Below the pieces are notes generated by a model. That model ran no database searches. It was not told the DNA's origin and worked only from the letters and a program-made list of their open reading frames with translations. The translations under genes were made by a program, and so were the position numbers. From an uncultured Bacteroidaceae bacterium (GTDB lineage: Bacteria > Bacteroidota > Bacteroidia > Bacteroidales > Bacteroidaceae), in assembly GCA_944321635.1 (NCBI GenBank), contig CALULY010000015.1, forward strand, positions 1-64,000: a stretch of 64,000 nt of DNA. Direction: 5' to 3'. Of this stretch, positions 16,758 to 25,146 are shown one piece after another. Positions within the stretch are counted from its first letter, which is position 1; each line of letters begins with the position of its first letter.

Positions 16758-18650
16758 TTACTCCAAGTAAGTATATCCATACAGCCCAGAGCGATAGTTG
16801 GACAGGAACTCGCGTCCTTCCTCCGGCGAGATGATGCCTTGCTTGACCGAAGTCATCACCCAGACCTCCACGTTGCGGGCCATCCGCTTGGGATTGAATT
16901 GCACGTAGTCGAGCACGTCGGCCACCGTCTCGCCCTCGATGATCTTGTCGATGACGTACTTGTCACCGCTGACCTTGATGTGCACGGCATTGGTGTCGCC
17001 GAAGAGGTTGTGCAAATCGCCAAGTATCTCCTGGTAAGCCCCGACGAGGAACACGCCGAAGTAGTAAGGCTCGTTCTCCCGCAACTCATGCACTGGCAGG
17101 TAGTAGGAGAAGTTGCGTGTCGAGATGAAGTTGTCAATCTTGCCGTCCGAGTCGCACGTGATGTCCTGCAACGTAGCCGACTTGGTAGGTTGCTCGTTGA
17201 GGCGGCTGATTGGCATGATGGGGAAAATCTGGTCAATCGCCCAAGCATCCGGCAGCGACTGGAAGAGGGAGAAGTTGCAGAAATACTTGTCGGGCAGGAT
17301 TTTCGAGATTTTCTTCAATTCGTCCGGGGCGTGCTTGATGGCCTCCGCCATGGCATAGACCTCGCGTGCTATCGCCCAAAAGAACTTCTCGACCTGGGCA
17401 CGGGTGCGGAGGTCTATCAGCCCGAGGTTGAACAGTCCCAGCGCATCCTCCCTGCACTGCAAAGCGTCGTGCCATGTCTCGATGAGGCGCGGCTGGTTGA
17501 TGTTGTTCCACAGATCGTAGAGTTCACGGACAATCTCATGCGCATTGTCATCGATGGTCTCGTCGTCGCTGCAATCAGGCAGGCTCGTGCTTGCCAGCGC
17601 CTCAAACACGAGGACGGAGTGGTGCGCGGCGAGTGAACGACCCGACTCCGTGACGACGTTGGGATGCTCAAGCCCGTTCTTGTCGCACGCATCGACGATG
17701 AGCGAGACGGCATCGTTGGCATATTCCTGTATCGAATAGTTCATGCTGCTCGCGCTCAGCGACGACCTCGTGCCGTCGTAGTCAACGCCCAGGCCGCCAC
17801 CGATGTCAACGAACTCGATGTCATAGCCCATCTTCTTCAACTGGACGTAGAATTGCGAAGCCTCCTTCATCGCCGTCTTGATGCGGCGGATGTTGGTCAC
17901 TTGGCTGCCGATGTGGAAGTGTATCAGCTTCAGGCACGCCTCCATGTCGTTCTCCTTGAGTATGCCGAGAGCCTCAAGCAGCTCCATCGAGTTGAGGCCA
18001 AACTTGCTCACGTCGCCTCCCGACTCTTCCCACTTGCCGCTGCCCGAGCTGGCCAGCTTGATGCGTATGCCGATGTTGGGTTGGACGTTGAGCCTCTTGG
18101 CCACCGAGGCGATGATTTGCAGCTCCCTCATCTTCTCGACGACGATGAAGATGCGGCGTCCCATCTTGTGCGCCAGCAACGCGAGCTCGATGTAGCTCTC
18201 ATCCTTGTAGCCGTTGCAGATGATCATCGCGTCGCCGTCGGTGTTGATCGACAGCACGGCGTGCAGCTCCGGCTTTGAGCCCGCCTCAAGCCCGATGTTG
18301 TACTTAGCGCCATGGCTCACGATTTCCTCGACCACGGGGCGCATCTGGTTGACCTTGATGGGATAGATGATGTAGTTTTTCGCCTTGTAGCCATACTCCT
18401 TGGCGGCGCGGTCAAAGCAGCTTGAGATCTTCTCAATCCTGTTGTCGAGGATGTCGGGGAAACGCAACAGCACCGGAGCCGAGACGTCACGCACCTGCAA
18501 TTCGTCCATCACCTCCTTGAGGTCCACCTTCGGGCCGCCCGCCTTGGGCTGCACGGCCACATGGCCCTTTTCGTTGATAGAAAAATAGTTCAAGCCCCAG
18601 CCGTTGATGTTGTACAATTCGGCCGAATCCTCAATCTTCCACTTTCTCAT
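16758..18650 (-). CDS. speA: Biosynthetic arginine decarboxylase
   Basis: Converts L-arginine to agmatine, the first step to putrescine and spermidine. 630 residues, full length for SpeA. Fold type III PLP enzyme: the PLP lysine is Lys99 in IIYPIKVNQM. Further signs are HFHIGSQVTNIRRIKTAM, the Gly-rich phosphate loop FVDIGGGLGVDYDGT, and NVVTESGRSLAAHHSVLVFE. The alternative, diaminopimelate decarboxylase, is about 400 residues and lacks the central insertion and long C-terminal domain. The partner genes speB, nspC and the dehydrogenase lie 35 kb away. On the minus strand TACTTTTG (18765-18758) may be its -7 element. The upstream gap contains array A2. Confidence 0.96.
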   Translation of the reverse strand: MRKWKIEDSAELYNINGWGLNYFSINEKGHVAVQPKAGGPKVDLKEVMDELQVRDVSAPVLLRFPDILDNRIEKISSCFDRAAKEYGYKAKNYIIYPIKVNQMRPVVEEIVSHGAKYNIGLEAGSKPELHAVLSINTDGDAMIICNGYKDESYIELALLAHKMGRRIFIVVEKMRELQIIASVAKRLNVQPNIGIRIKLASSGSGKWEESGGDVSKFGLNSMELLEALGILKENDMEACLKLIHFHIGSQVTNIRRIKTAMKEASQFYVQLKKMGYDIEFVDIGGGLGVDYDGTRSSLSASSMNYSIQEYANDAVSLIVDACDKNGLEHPNVVTESGRSLAAHHSVLVFEALASTSLPDCSDDETIDDNAHEIVRELYDLWNNINQPRLIETWHDALQCREDALGLFNLGLIDLRTRAQVEKFFWAIAREVYAMAEAIKHAPDELKKISKILPDKYFCNFSLFQSLPDAWAIDQIFPIMPISRLNEQPTKSATLQDITCDSDGKIDNFISTRNFSYYLPVHELRENEPYYFGVFLVGAYQEILGDLHNLFGDTNAVHIKVSGDKYVIDKIIEGETVADVLDYVQFNPKRMARNVEVWVMTSVKQGIISPEEGREFLSNYRSGLYGYTYLE

Positions 18651-18910
18651 TACCTATTCAAAATCATGTTTTTGTCCCAGATTCCGGCGGGCGGGCCGGG
18701 ACGTGGTTATACGAATATCGATTGCCTCCGCCCAAGGCTCTTGCGCCAAATGCTGCGCAAAAGTAGGAATAAAAACACATACCACCGCCCCGCCCGCAAA
18801 ACTTTGCCCTCTCGCCGCGCCTCGTGTGTGCGCCTGCACGCCGGCATGGTGTCCCAAAGCCGCTTGGGCGGGGGTGAACGCGACAGCACGATTTGACAAA
18901 CAAGGAAGAT

Positions 18911-19150
18911 GTCTGGCATAAACTCCCGCCACTCGCCGGGAAAAGTCCCATTGTGCCAGACATAAAGTCTGGGCAGGTCGGAGATAAAGTTCATTCAAAA
19001 GTTTTGTTTATATATTCAAAACTTCTGTTTATATAAACAAAAGTTCTGTTTATATATTCAGAAGTTTTGTTTTTACTTTATGTCAGGGGATAATGAACTT
19101 TTGGTCCGACCTGTCGGAAGTTCAGGCCTGACACCGCCGGGTTTTAGGCT
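18911..19150. repeat. Phased dyad array, copy A2
   Basis: Lies in the divergent gap between speA and the S46 peptidase. Box centres are at 18923, 18945, 18967, 18989 (22 bp steps), then 19001 (12), 19022, 19043, 19064 (21), 19076 (12), 19098 and 19120 (22), with a weak one at 19142. All pairs are symmetric about 19032.5. The four core boxes are CAAAAGTTTTG, CAAAACTTCTG, CAAAAGTTCTG and CAGAAGTTTTG, joined by 10-bp linkers such as TTTATATATT and TTTATATAAA. The flank boxes carry AAA-S-T next to GTC/GAC sequences. The element reaches to within about 90 nt of the peptidase start; a TATATTTG at 19198-19205 is a possible -7 element of that gene. Confidence 0.88.
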
Positions 19151-19237
19151 TGGCGTCGTGCGGGCGCGGCTTTATAGATATGTTGGCGCGTTTTTGATAT
19201 ATTTGGCAAAGAAACCTTTAACAACAGCTTTATTGAC

Positions 19238-21409
19238 ATGAGACAAAAGACTTTGATCCTGGCCGCCCTGCTCGGGGGGCTGTCCCACGCGGCGATGGCC
19301 GACGAGGGGATGTGGATGCTGACCGACATCAAGAAGCAGAATGCCGCGTTCATGCAGGCCCTCGGGTTGGGGATTGGCATCGATGACATCTACAATCCTG
19401 ACAGCATCTGCCTGAAGGACGCGGTGGTGCACTTTGACGGCGGGTGCACCGGGGAGGTGATTTCGCCCGACGGGCTGGTGTTGACCAACCATCATTGCGG
19501 CTATGACTACATCCAGTCGCACAGCAGTGTCGAGCAGGACTACCTGACCGACGGTTTCTGGGCCATGGGCAGGGACGAGGAACTGCCTTGCGAGGGGCTC
19601 ACTGTGACCTACATCGACAAGATCATGGACGTGACCGCATACGTGCTTGGCCGTTTGGCGGTGGACGATGATCCTGACGGGACCAATTACATCTCGCCTG
19701 CCTACCTCGACGGGGTCGCGGCGCGCTTTGCCAAGGAGCAGGGCATCGAGATGACGCCATTCACCAAACTGGAGCTCAAGCCGTTTTACGGGGGCAACAG
19801 CTACTACCTCTTCGTCAAGACCGAGTACCGCGACGTGCGGCTGGTCGGCGCGCCCCCGTCGGCGATAGGCAAATTTGGTGCAGACACCGACAACTATGAG
19901 TGGCCGCGCCACAGCGGTGATTTCTCGCTTTTCCGGATTTACGCGGCCGAGGACGGGCGGCCTGCCGACTATTCGCCATCAAACGTGCCTCTGAAAGTGA
20001 AGAAGCATTTGACCATCAACATCGGGGGCTTCGAGGAGGGTGATTTCACTTTCGCCATGGGACTGCCGGGGCGCAACTGGCGGTACATGATCAGCGACGA
20101 GGTGGAGGAACGGATGAGGACGACCAATTTCATGCGCGACACCATCCGCAGCATCAGGCTGAAGGCTTGGGGAGAGGAGATGGCCAAGAGCCCTGTGGTC
20201 AAGCTGCAATATGCCGGCAAATATGCATCCATCGCTAATTATTGGAAGAATGCCGTAGGGATGAACAAGGGGCTCGTCAGGCTCAAGGTGCTTGACACGA
20301 AGAGGGAACAGCAGCAAAGGTTGCTCGCATACGGCGACGAGACTGGCGAGACGAGTTACCGTGAGGCTTACGAGACGATAAAGGGCATCGTCGAGGCGAG
20401 GCACGATGCTATGTTCCACAGCGAAGCGATACTTGAGGCGTTGATGCTCGGGACGGAATTTGCCTCCATCCCGTCGGTTGACAACCTGCTGAAGGCGTTG
20501 GAAACCAAGGACAAGACCTCGATAGATGCCATGGCGGAGGAGCTGAGGAAGGCTGCGGACGGTTATTTCAACAAGAACTATGCCCCGGACGTTGACCGCA
20601 AGGTGTCGAAACTGATGCTGAAAGCCTATGCGTCATTGATTCCGGCCGGGCAGCGCATCGGGATTTTCTCTGTGATCGACAAAGACTACAAGGGGGACAT
20701 CGACCGATTCGTTGACGAGTGCTTTGAGACATCCATCTTCCGTGACCGTGAGGCATTTGACCGATTCATAGCCAAGCCGCGCGCCAAGACGCTTGAAGAG
20801 GACTTGATGGTCAGCTATGCCAAATCGGTGCGTGAGGGATACATGGACGTGGCAAACAGCATGAAAGAAGTGAACAAGGCATACGCCAAGGCTCACAAGA
20901 CCTGGGTTGCGGGGATGATGGAGCTGAAACGGCGCAAAGGGACACCGCTCTATCCGGATGCCAACCTGACGTTGCGCCTGACTTATGGCAAGATTGCCTC
21001 CTATGAGCCTGCCGACGGGGTGACGAACCTTTGCTACACCACGCTCGATGGTGTCATGGAAAAGGAGGACGCGAGCAATCCCGAGTTCATCGTCCCTGAG
21101 AGGTTGAAGGACCTCTATGCAAGCAGAGACTTCGGACGCTATGCCATGGCGGATGGACGGATGCCTGTCTGCTTCGCGACGGGGATTGACACGACTGGTG
21201 GCAACTCGGGTTCGCCAGTGTTCAACGGCAAGGGAGAGCTCATCGGGTGCGGATTCGACCGCAATGTCGAGGGGCTTACGGGGGACATAGCTTACAATCC
21301 GGCACTGCAAAGGGCGGTGTGCGTGGACATAAGGTATGTGCTATTCGTCATAGACAAGTATGCAGGTGCGAAACATCTAATTGACGAGATGACTATCGTC
21401 GAGCAGTAG
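19238..21409 (+). CDS. S46 family dipeptidyl-peptidase, DPP11-type
   Basis: Periplasmic serine exopeptidase of 723 residues with a signal peptide (1 to about 21). It releases dipeptides from oligopeptides, which is how amino-acid-fermenting Bacteroidetes feed. The catalytic His is in LVLTNHHCGYD and the Ser is Ser657 in GGNSGSPVF. The specificity residue follows in GCGFDRNVEG: Arg675 matches the Arg of Porphyromonas gingivalis DPP11 (Asp/Glu at P1), where DPP7 enzymes have Gly. I therefore predict preference for acidic P1 residues. It is monocistronic, with a terminator at 21471. Confidence 0.93.
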   Translation: MRQKTLILAALLGGLSHAAMADEGMWMLTDIKKQNAAFMQALGLGIGIDDIYNPDSICLKDAVVHFDGGCTGEVISPDGLVLTNHHCGYDYIQSHSSVEQDYLTDGFWAMGRDEELPCEGLTVTYIDKIMDVTAYVLGRLAVDDDPDGTNYISPAYLDGVAARFAKEQGIEMTPFTKLELKPFYGGNSYYLFVKTEYRDVRLVGAPPSAIGKFGADTDNYEWPRHSGDFSLFRIYAAEDGRPADYSPSNVPLKVKKHLTINIGGFEEGDFTFAMGLPGRNWRYMISDEVEERMRTTNFMRDTIRSIRLKAWGEEMAKSPVVKLQYAGKYASIANYWKNAVGMNKGLVRLKVLDTKREQQQRLLAYGDETGETSYREAYETIKGIVEARHDAMFHSEAILEALMLGTEFASIPSVDNLLKALETKDKTSIDAMAEELRKAADGYFNKNYAPDVDRKVSKLMLKAYASLIPAGQRIGIFSVIDKDYKGDIDRFVDECFETSIFRDREAFDRFIAKPRAKTLEEDLMVSYAKSVREGYMDVANSMKEVNKAYAKAHKTWVAGMMELKRRKGTPLYPDANLTLRLTYGKIASYEPADGVTNLCYTTLDGVMEKEDASNPEFIVPERLKDLYASRDFGRYAMADGRMPVCFATGIDTTGGNSGSPVFNGKGELIGCGFDRNVEGLTGDIAYNPALQRAVCVDIRYVLFVIDKYAGAKHLIDEMTIVEQ

Positions 21410-21470
21410 GGAGATGCCCTCCCGCTGCTTTGGCGGTCATGCCCTGCCCCAGATAAGAGAATGACAAAAG

Positions 21471-21503
21471 GTCTCAGCGGTTAATACGCCGCTGGGACAT
21501 TTT
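21471..21503 (+). terminator. Intrinsic terminator of the S46 peptidase gene
   Basis: GTCTCAGCGG (21471-21480) pairs with CCGCTGGGAC (21489-21498) with one wobble, followed by ATTTT. Confidence 0.75.
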
Positions 21504-21574
21504 CCTGTAGGATTACAATGTCGTTTCAACTTACGGCGATTGCAGCCTTGCCGAAAGCAAACGTCATGGAGACT

Positions 21575-21608
21575 TAAAAAAGAAGGGAGACCATCAGGCC
21601 TCCCTTCA
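21575..21608 (-). terminator. Intrinsic terminator of the TPR lipoprotein gene
   Basis: On the minus strand GAAGGGAGG and TCTCCCTTC form a stem followed by TTTTTT, about 20 nt after the stop at 21628. Confidence 0.85.
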
Positions 21609-21627
21609 GATTCATGTACCATTATTA

Positions 21628-23340
21628 TTACTTCAATACAGCTTGGAAGTCTGCATTGTTGAAGTACTTGGCAAATTCCATGTCAGTTGCTGCATATTGC
21701 TTGTAAGCTGCATCCTTGGAAACTGCTACCTTGAGGTTGTCGATGACCATAGCTGAGTTGTTGGTTCTTGCACCAAGTATGGCAGTCAAGTAAGCCGTAG
21801 TAGCATCAGGGTTCTCAACCTTAGACAAAGTGTTCTTTGCTTTGCTGTAATCTTTGTTGAGGATTTGAGCCAAGGCTGCGCTGTTGGTGTTAGCGTCGCC
21901 GAAGTTGGAAACAGCTTGCTCATAATCACCGTTGGCGATTGCCAAGTTGCCTCTTGCTTCGCCAAGTTCCTCAGTGCCGGCAGCTTTGCCAAAGTATACT
22001 TGGGCAGCATTGTTGTCACCCTTTGCAAGAGCGACAAGGCCACGGTTTAGGTTGACTTCAGGGGCATCTTTCAAAGAAGCTGCTTTAGCCAACTGCTTCT
22101 CAGCTTCGTCATAGTTGCCTTTCGCATACTCGACCTCACCAAGGTTATTGTAAGCACGATAGTCGTTGGGGAATCTCTTGATAGTTTCCTTGTAGATAGC
22201 CTCTTTTCTTGCTTGGTCGTCAGTGAGTTTGCCAGCATAGAGGAGTTCCTCAAGGCTCAGCACTTCTGGATTGTTGTCAAAAGCCTCGTTGATTTCCTCG
22301 TCAGAACGTCCGATCAATTCATAGTTGAGAGTCAAGCGAGAACGACGGAGCTCAGGAAGGATTTCGTCAGCCAAAGTCTTGTAGACAGAAGAAATGTTCT
22401 TGATAGCCTCTTCCCTCTGCTCTGGATCAGAATACATAGAGAGGACGTTCAGGATTTGCTCCTTGTCTTGAATGTCAGAAGCGGCAACGAGTTTCTGGAA
22501 GCCGTCCCAGTCTTGTGCAGTGTAGTCGGCATCAACATTTGTCTCAACCTCAGCCTTCTTCAACTCTTTGTTCAAGTAAGAGACCGTGTTGTCCTTACGG
22601 TTTTCAGACAATGTAGTGTTCAACTTGACACCGCCATCAGGTGAAGCGTATGCGGCAATCTCGATGTTCTTCATTGCCTTGCCAGTCGAGTCAGCCTTGA
22701 CATCCGCAATCTTGTCCGTGAACGCTTTCATCTCGTCCGTCTTCAATTCACTTGCACGGACGTTTGCTTGCTGTATCAAGAACTTGATTTGAGCCTCTTG
22801 CTTTTGCTCGACAATCCTCTGGTAGGCATCAACGCTGCTTGAAGTGTTCGCCGATGCAATAGCAGGAGTGACTTGGTTGGTGTTGAGGAGTTCGGAAGTA
22901 GCGATTACGCCATCAGCAATCTTCACCTCAGGAACGTCAACAGTCTTTTTCCCGACCTTGGCATTGAAGCGCAAGTAGAGTTCAGACTTAGCCATTTCAG
23001 GCACATAATCAAACACGGCTTTCATCGTGTAGGTGCCACCTACCTTGTAAGGCACTGACTGGTCGTTGCCAGTAACGCTCTCGCCTTGGAACGTTTTAGA
23101 TTGGCCGACAGCCTCGCCGCCGTTCCATTTGAGGACGGGGGTGACTTCGATGACAGCTTTTTTCTTAAGGTACTTTTCCGGGAAAGTCGCAGAGATAGTC
23201 ACGGGCACCTTGCCAGCCACTGCCTCAAGGACTTCAGGATTGGTCTTGAAATACTCAGGAGACAATTCCCCCAGTTTTCCACATGATGTCATTGCCACTA
23301 CTAAGAGCGCAATCAACGGTAAATAAAACTTTTTAACCAT
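21628..23340 (-). CDS. Outer-membrane lipoprotein with OmpA-like and TPR regions
   Basis: 570 residues. A lipoprotein signal ends in VAMTSCGK, so Cys is about residue 20. An N-terminal beta region (about 40-160) is followed by a segment with OmpA-C-like features (IAAYASPDGGVKLNTTLSENR, then DWDGFQKLVAASDIQDKEQIL). That layout is seen in Bacteroidetes OmpA-family proteins. The C-terminal half has TPR units (YRAYNNLGEVEYAKGNYDEAEKQL). It probably links the outer membrane to peptidoglycan or acts as a scaffold. Codon use looks optimised (many GAA, AAG, GCA, CTT) and the promoter is good, so it is probably abundant. Confidence 0.8.
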   Translation of the reverse strand: MVKKFYLPLIALLVVAMTSCGKLGELSPEYFKTNPEVLEAVAGKVPVTISATFPEKYLKKKAVIEVTPVLKWNGGEAVGQSKTFQGESVTGNDQSVPYKVGGTYTMKAVFDYVPEMAKSELYLRFNAKVGKKTVDVPEVKIADGVIATSELLNTNQVTPAIASANTSSSVDAYQRIVEQKQEAQIKFLIQQANVRASELKTDEMKAFTDKIADVKADSTGKAMKNIEIAAYASPDGGVKLNTTLSENRKDNTVSYLNKELKKAEVETNVDADYTAQDWDGFQKLVAASDIQDKEQILNVLSMYSDPEQREEAIKNISSVYKTLADEILPELRRSRLTLNYELIGRSDEEINEAFDNNPEVLSLEELLYAGKLTDDQARKEAIYKETIKRFPNDYRAYNNLGEVEYAKGNYDEAEKQLAKAASLKDAPEVNLNRGLVALAKGDNNAAQVYFGKAAGTEELGEARGNLAIANGDYEQAVSNFGDANTNSAALAQILNKDYSKAKNTLSKVENPDATTAYLTAILGARTNNSAMVIDNLKVAVSKDAAYKQYAATDMEFAKYFNNADFQAVLK

Positions 23341-23389
23341 ATCGCTAATGTTAAGAATAATACTTGTTCCTAATCATGCAAAATCAATG

Positions 23390-23419
23390 CAAAGATATTA
23401 ATTATTAAGTAAAGGCAAA
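23390..23419 (-). promoter_or_regulatory. Promoter of the TPR lipoprotein gene
   Basis: On the minus strand TTTG (23419-23416), 18 nt, TATCTTTG (23397-23390) fits the Bacteroidetes consensus with a spacer one shorter than usual. The start codon is 50 nt downstream. Confidence 0.65.
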
Positions 23420-23710
23420 GTTCTCACAATATTTTTTGCCGCAGAGGGAAAAATAATGTTAAAAACCTCTATAATTCATCGCTTTTGCGCGTATGGCACG
23501 GTCTATTAGGACAAAGGCGGCAACTGGCGCGCGTCCCTCTTGGCGGCAGGTCCTTACGATGAAATGCCAGCAGCCACAGCAAGTGCTGCCGCGCAGGCAG
23601 CATACGACGATGGCATTAAAAGCACAGTATAATCACGCCGATGCCATGCGAGGCAGTGCGGCAGCCATTGGGAGCATGATGCATGACCTACGGCCGAGCG
23701 CCATGTGACG
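23420..23710. other. Gene-free stretch between the lipoprotein and xerD genes
   Basis: About 290 nt downstream of xerD (minus strand) and upstream of the lipoprotein promoter. It is GC-rich with repeated GCAGC/GCTGC words around 23565-23615. Reading frames here are short and lack family features. I see no clear terminator for xerD and no array of the A, B or D type. Confidence 0.5.
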
Positions 23711-24613
23711 TCACCCCTTGCGCATGTTCCTCGGGTGATGCTCCAGGATTTCATAGCGGAGCGTTGACATATCGACGTGTGTGTATATCTCTGTCGTCGA
23801 GATCGATTCGTGCCCGAGCATCATCTGGATGGCGCGTAGGTTCGCTCCCCTCTCCAGCAGGTGCGTGGCAAACGAGTGGCGGAACGTGTGCGGGCTGATG
23901 GTCTTGGTGATGCCGGCGCGCTCGGCAAGCACCTTGACGATGTGGAAGACGGTGATGCGCGACAGGTGCTTGCCGCGTTTGCTGATGAACAGGTAGCCCT
24001 CCTCGCCGCGCCGCACGTCGATCGATGAACGGAACGGCAGGTAATCCCGTATCTCGTCCATCGCCCTCCGCGAGATGGGCGCGAGCCGCTGCTTGTTGCC
24101 CTTGCCGGTGATTTTGACATATTCCTCCTCCCAGAAGATGTCGGTCAGCCTCATGTTGACCAGCTCGCTGACCCGCAGCCCGCAGCCGTAGAGCACCTCG
24201 ATCATGGCACGGTCGCGCGCCGCCTCGTCCTTGGAGTCATCGACGGCATTGACGATGTTGTCGATCTCATCGATGGACAGGACCTCGGGGACGTGCCTCC
24301 CGAGGTTGGGCATCTCGATGAGCTCGCACGGGTCCTGGCGGATGTAGCCCTCAAGCATCAGGAACTTATAGAAATTCCTTATCCCCGACACGATCCTTGC
24401 CTGCGAGCGCGGATGTATGCCCGTCTCATGCAGGCATTTGATGAATTCCACCAGTTCGTCATGGCCCACTTCCACGAGGCTGCGGCTCCCGTCCGCGACA
24501 AAGGCAGACAGCTTGGCGAGGTCGGAAAGGTAGGCCTCAACGCTGTTCCGGCTCAGCGCTTTCTCAAGCACGAGGTATCTCTTGTAAGTGTCGAGCAATG
24601 ATTGTTCCGTCAT
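23711..24613 (-). CDS. xerD: Tyrosine recombinase XerD
   Basis: 300 residues from the ATG at 24613. An upstream extension of the frame is GC-rich and adds no domain, so I do not use it. It has an N-terminal SAM-like core-binding domain (LLDTYKRYLVLEKALSRNSVEAY) and the catalytic domain with Arg in YGCGLRVSELV, His-x-x-Arg in SPHTFRHSFATHLLERG, His in MLGHESIST and the nucleophile Tyr in TEIYTHVD. It resolves chromosome dimers at dif with XerC. Nothing suggests a mobile element around it. XerC is the alternative; RANLRAIQMMLGHESISTTEIYTH and lone position favour XerD only modestly. A TATCTTTG (24700-24693, minus strand) may be its -7 element. Array A3 lies upstream. Confidence 0.9.
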   Translation of the reverse strand: MTEQSLLDTYKRYLVLEKALSRNSVEAYLSDLAKLSAFVADGSRSLVEVGHDELVEFIKCLHETGIHPRSQARIVSGIRNFYKFLMLEGYIRQDPCELIEMPNLGRHVPEVLSIDEIDNIVNAVDDSKDEAARDRAMIEVLYGCGLRVSELVNMRLTDIFWEEEYVKITGKGNKQRLAPISRRAMDEIRDYLPFRSSIDVRRGEEGYLFISKRGKHLSRITVFHIVKVLAERAGITKTISPHTFRHSFATHLLERGANLRAIQMMLGHESISTTEIYTHVDMSTLRYEILEHHPRNMRKG

Positions 24614-24769
24614 GGTGCGGTGTCGTGATGGTCGGGCTACGGGTTTGTCTTGTCGATGCCAAGCATCCCGCCACGACGGGGCTTGACGCGCGCAAAGATA
24701 AGGCATTGCACCGACACGCGAAACCCGCCGGTTGCGCCCGTGTGGCAAGGTGAAAGACGGACGGGGCCG

Positions 24770-24985
24770 GGAGCAAAGTCCGAAGAAGCCGGGCCTAAAC
24801 TTCCGTAAGGTCAGACCTAAAGTCCAATTGCCCCGTACATAAAGTTCATTCAAAAGTTTTGTTTATATATTCAAAACTTCTGTTTATATATTCAGAAGTT
24901 TTGTTTTTACTTTATGTCAGGAGATAATGAACTTTAGGCCAGACCTTACGGAAGTTTAGGCCTGATGTCACCTGGTTTGTCCCCT
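24770..24985. repeat. Phased dyad array, copy A3
   Basis: Lies in the divergent gap between xerD and the DUF5103 gene. Centres are at 24778, 24800, 24822, 24844 (22), 24856 (12), 24877, 24898 (21), 24910 (12), 24932 and 24954 (22). There are three core boxes: CAAAAGTTTTG, CAAAACTTCTG, CAGAAGTTTTG. Here the flanks also match each other as an inverted repeat: CCGTAAGGTC (24803-24812) mirrors GACCTTACGG (24942-24951), and GGCCTAAAC (24792-24800) mirrors GTTTAGGCC (24954-24962). It is the clearest dyad of the family. Its right end (TATCCCAC...CCGGCGC) resembles the right end of A5. Confidence 0.88.
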
Positions 24986-25146
24986 ATCCCACTATTGCAA
25001 ATGCCGGCGCGGGAAATGCAATGGCTCAATGGAGCTGCCCGGGACTGATGCGGGACGCGGCTCGGCACATCTGGCATGAAAGTGTCATTGGCAGCCAATC
25101 CTGCGCTCGCCTTTGACTATATTTGCAGCAACCAATCACAGTGATT

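Noticed and set aside
23420..23710. Small gene between the lipoprotein and xerD
   Set aside because: Frames of 60-71 codons exist on both strands but have low-complexity composition, no promoter and no recognisable domain.
24770..24985. Array A3 as a recombination site for the adjacent XerD
   Set aside because: The same element occurs at four other places without a recombinase, and its geometry does not look like a dif core with two 11-bp arms around 6 bp.
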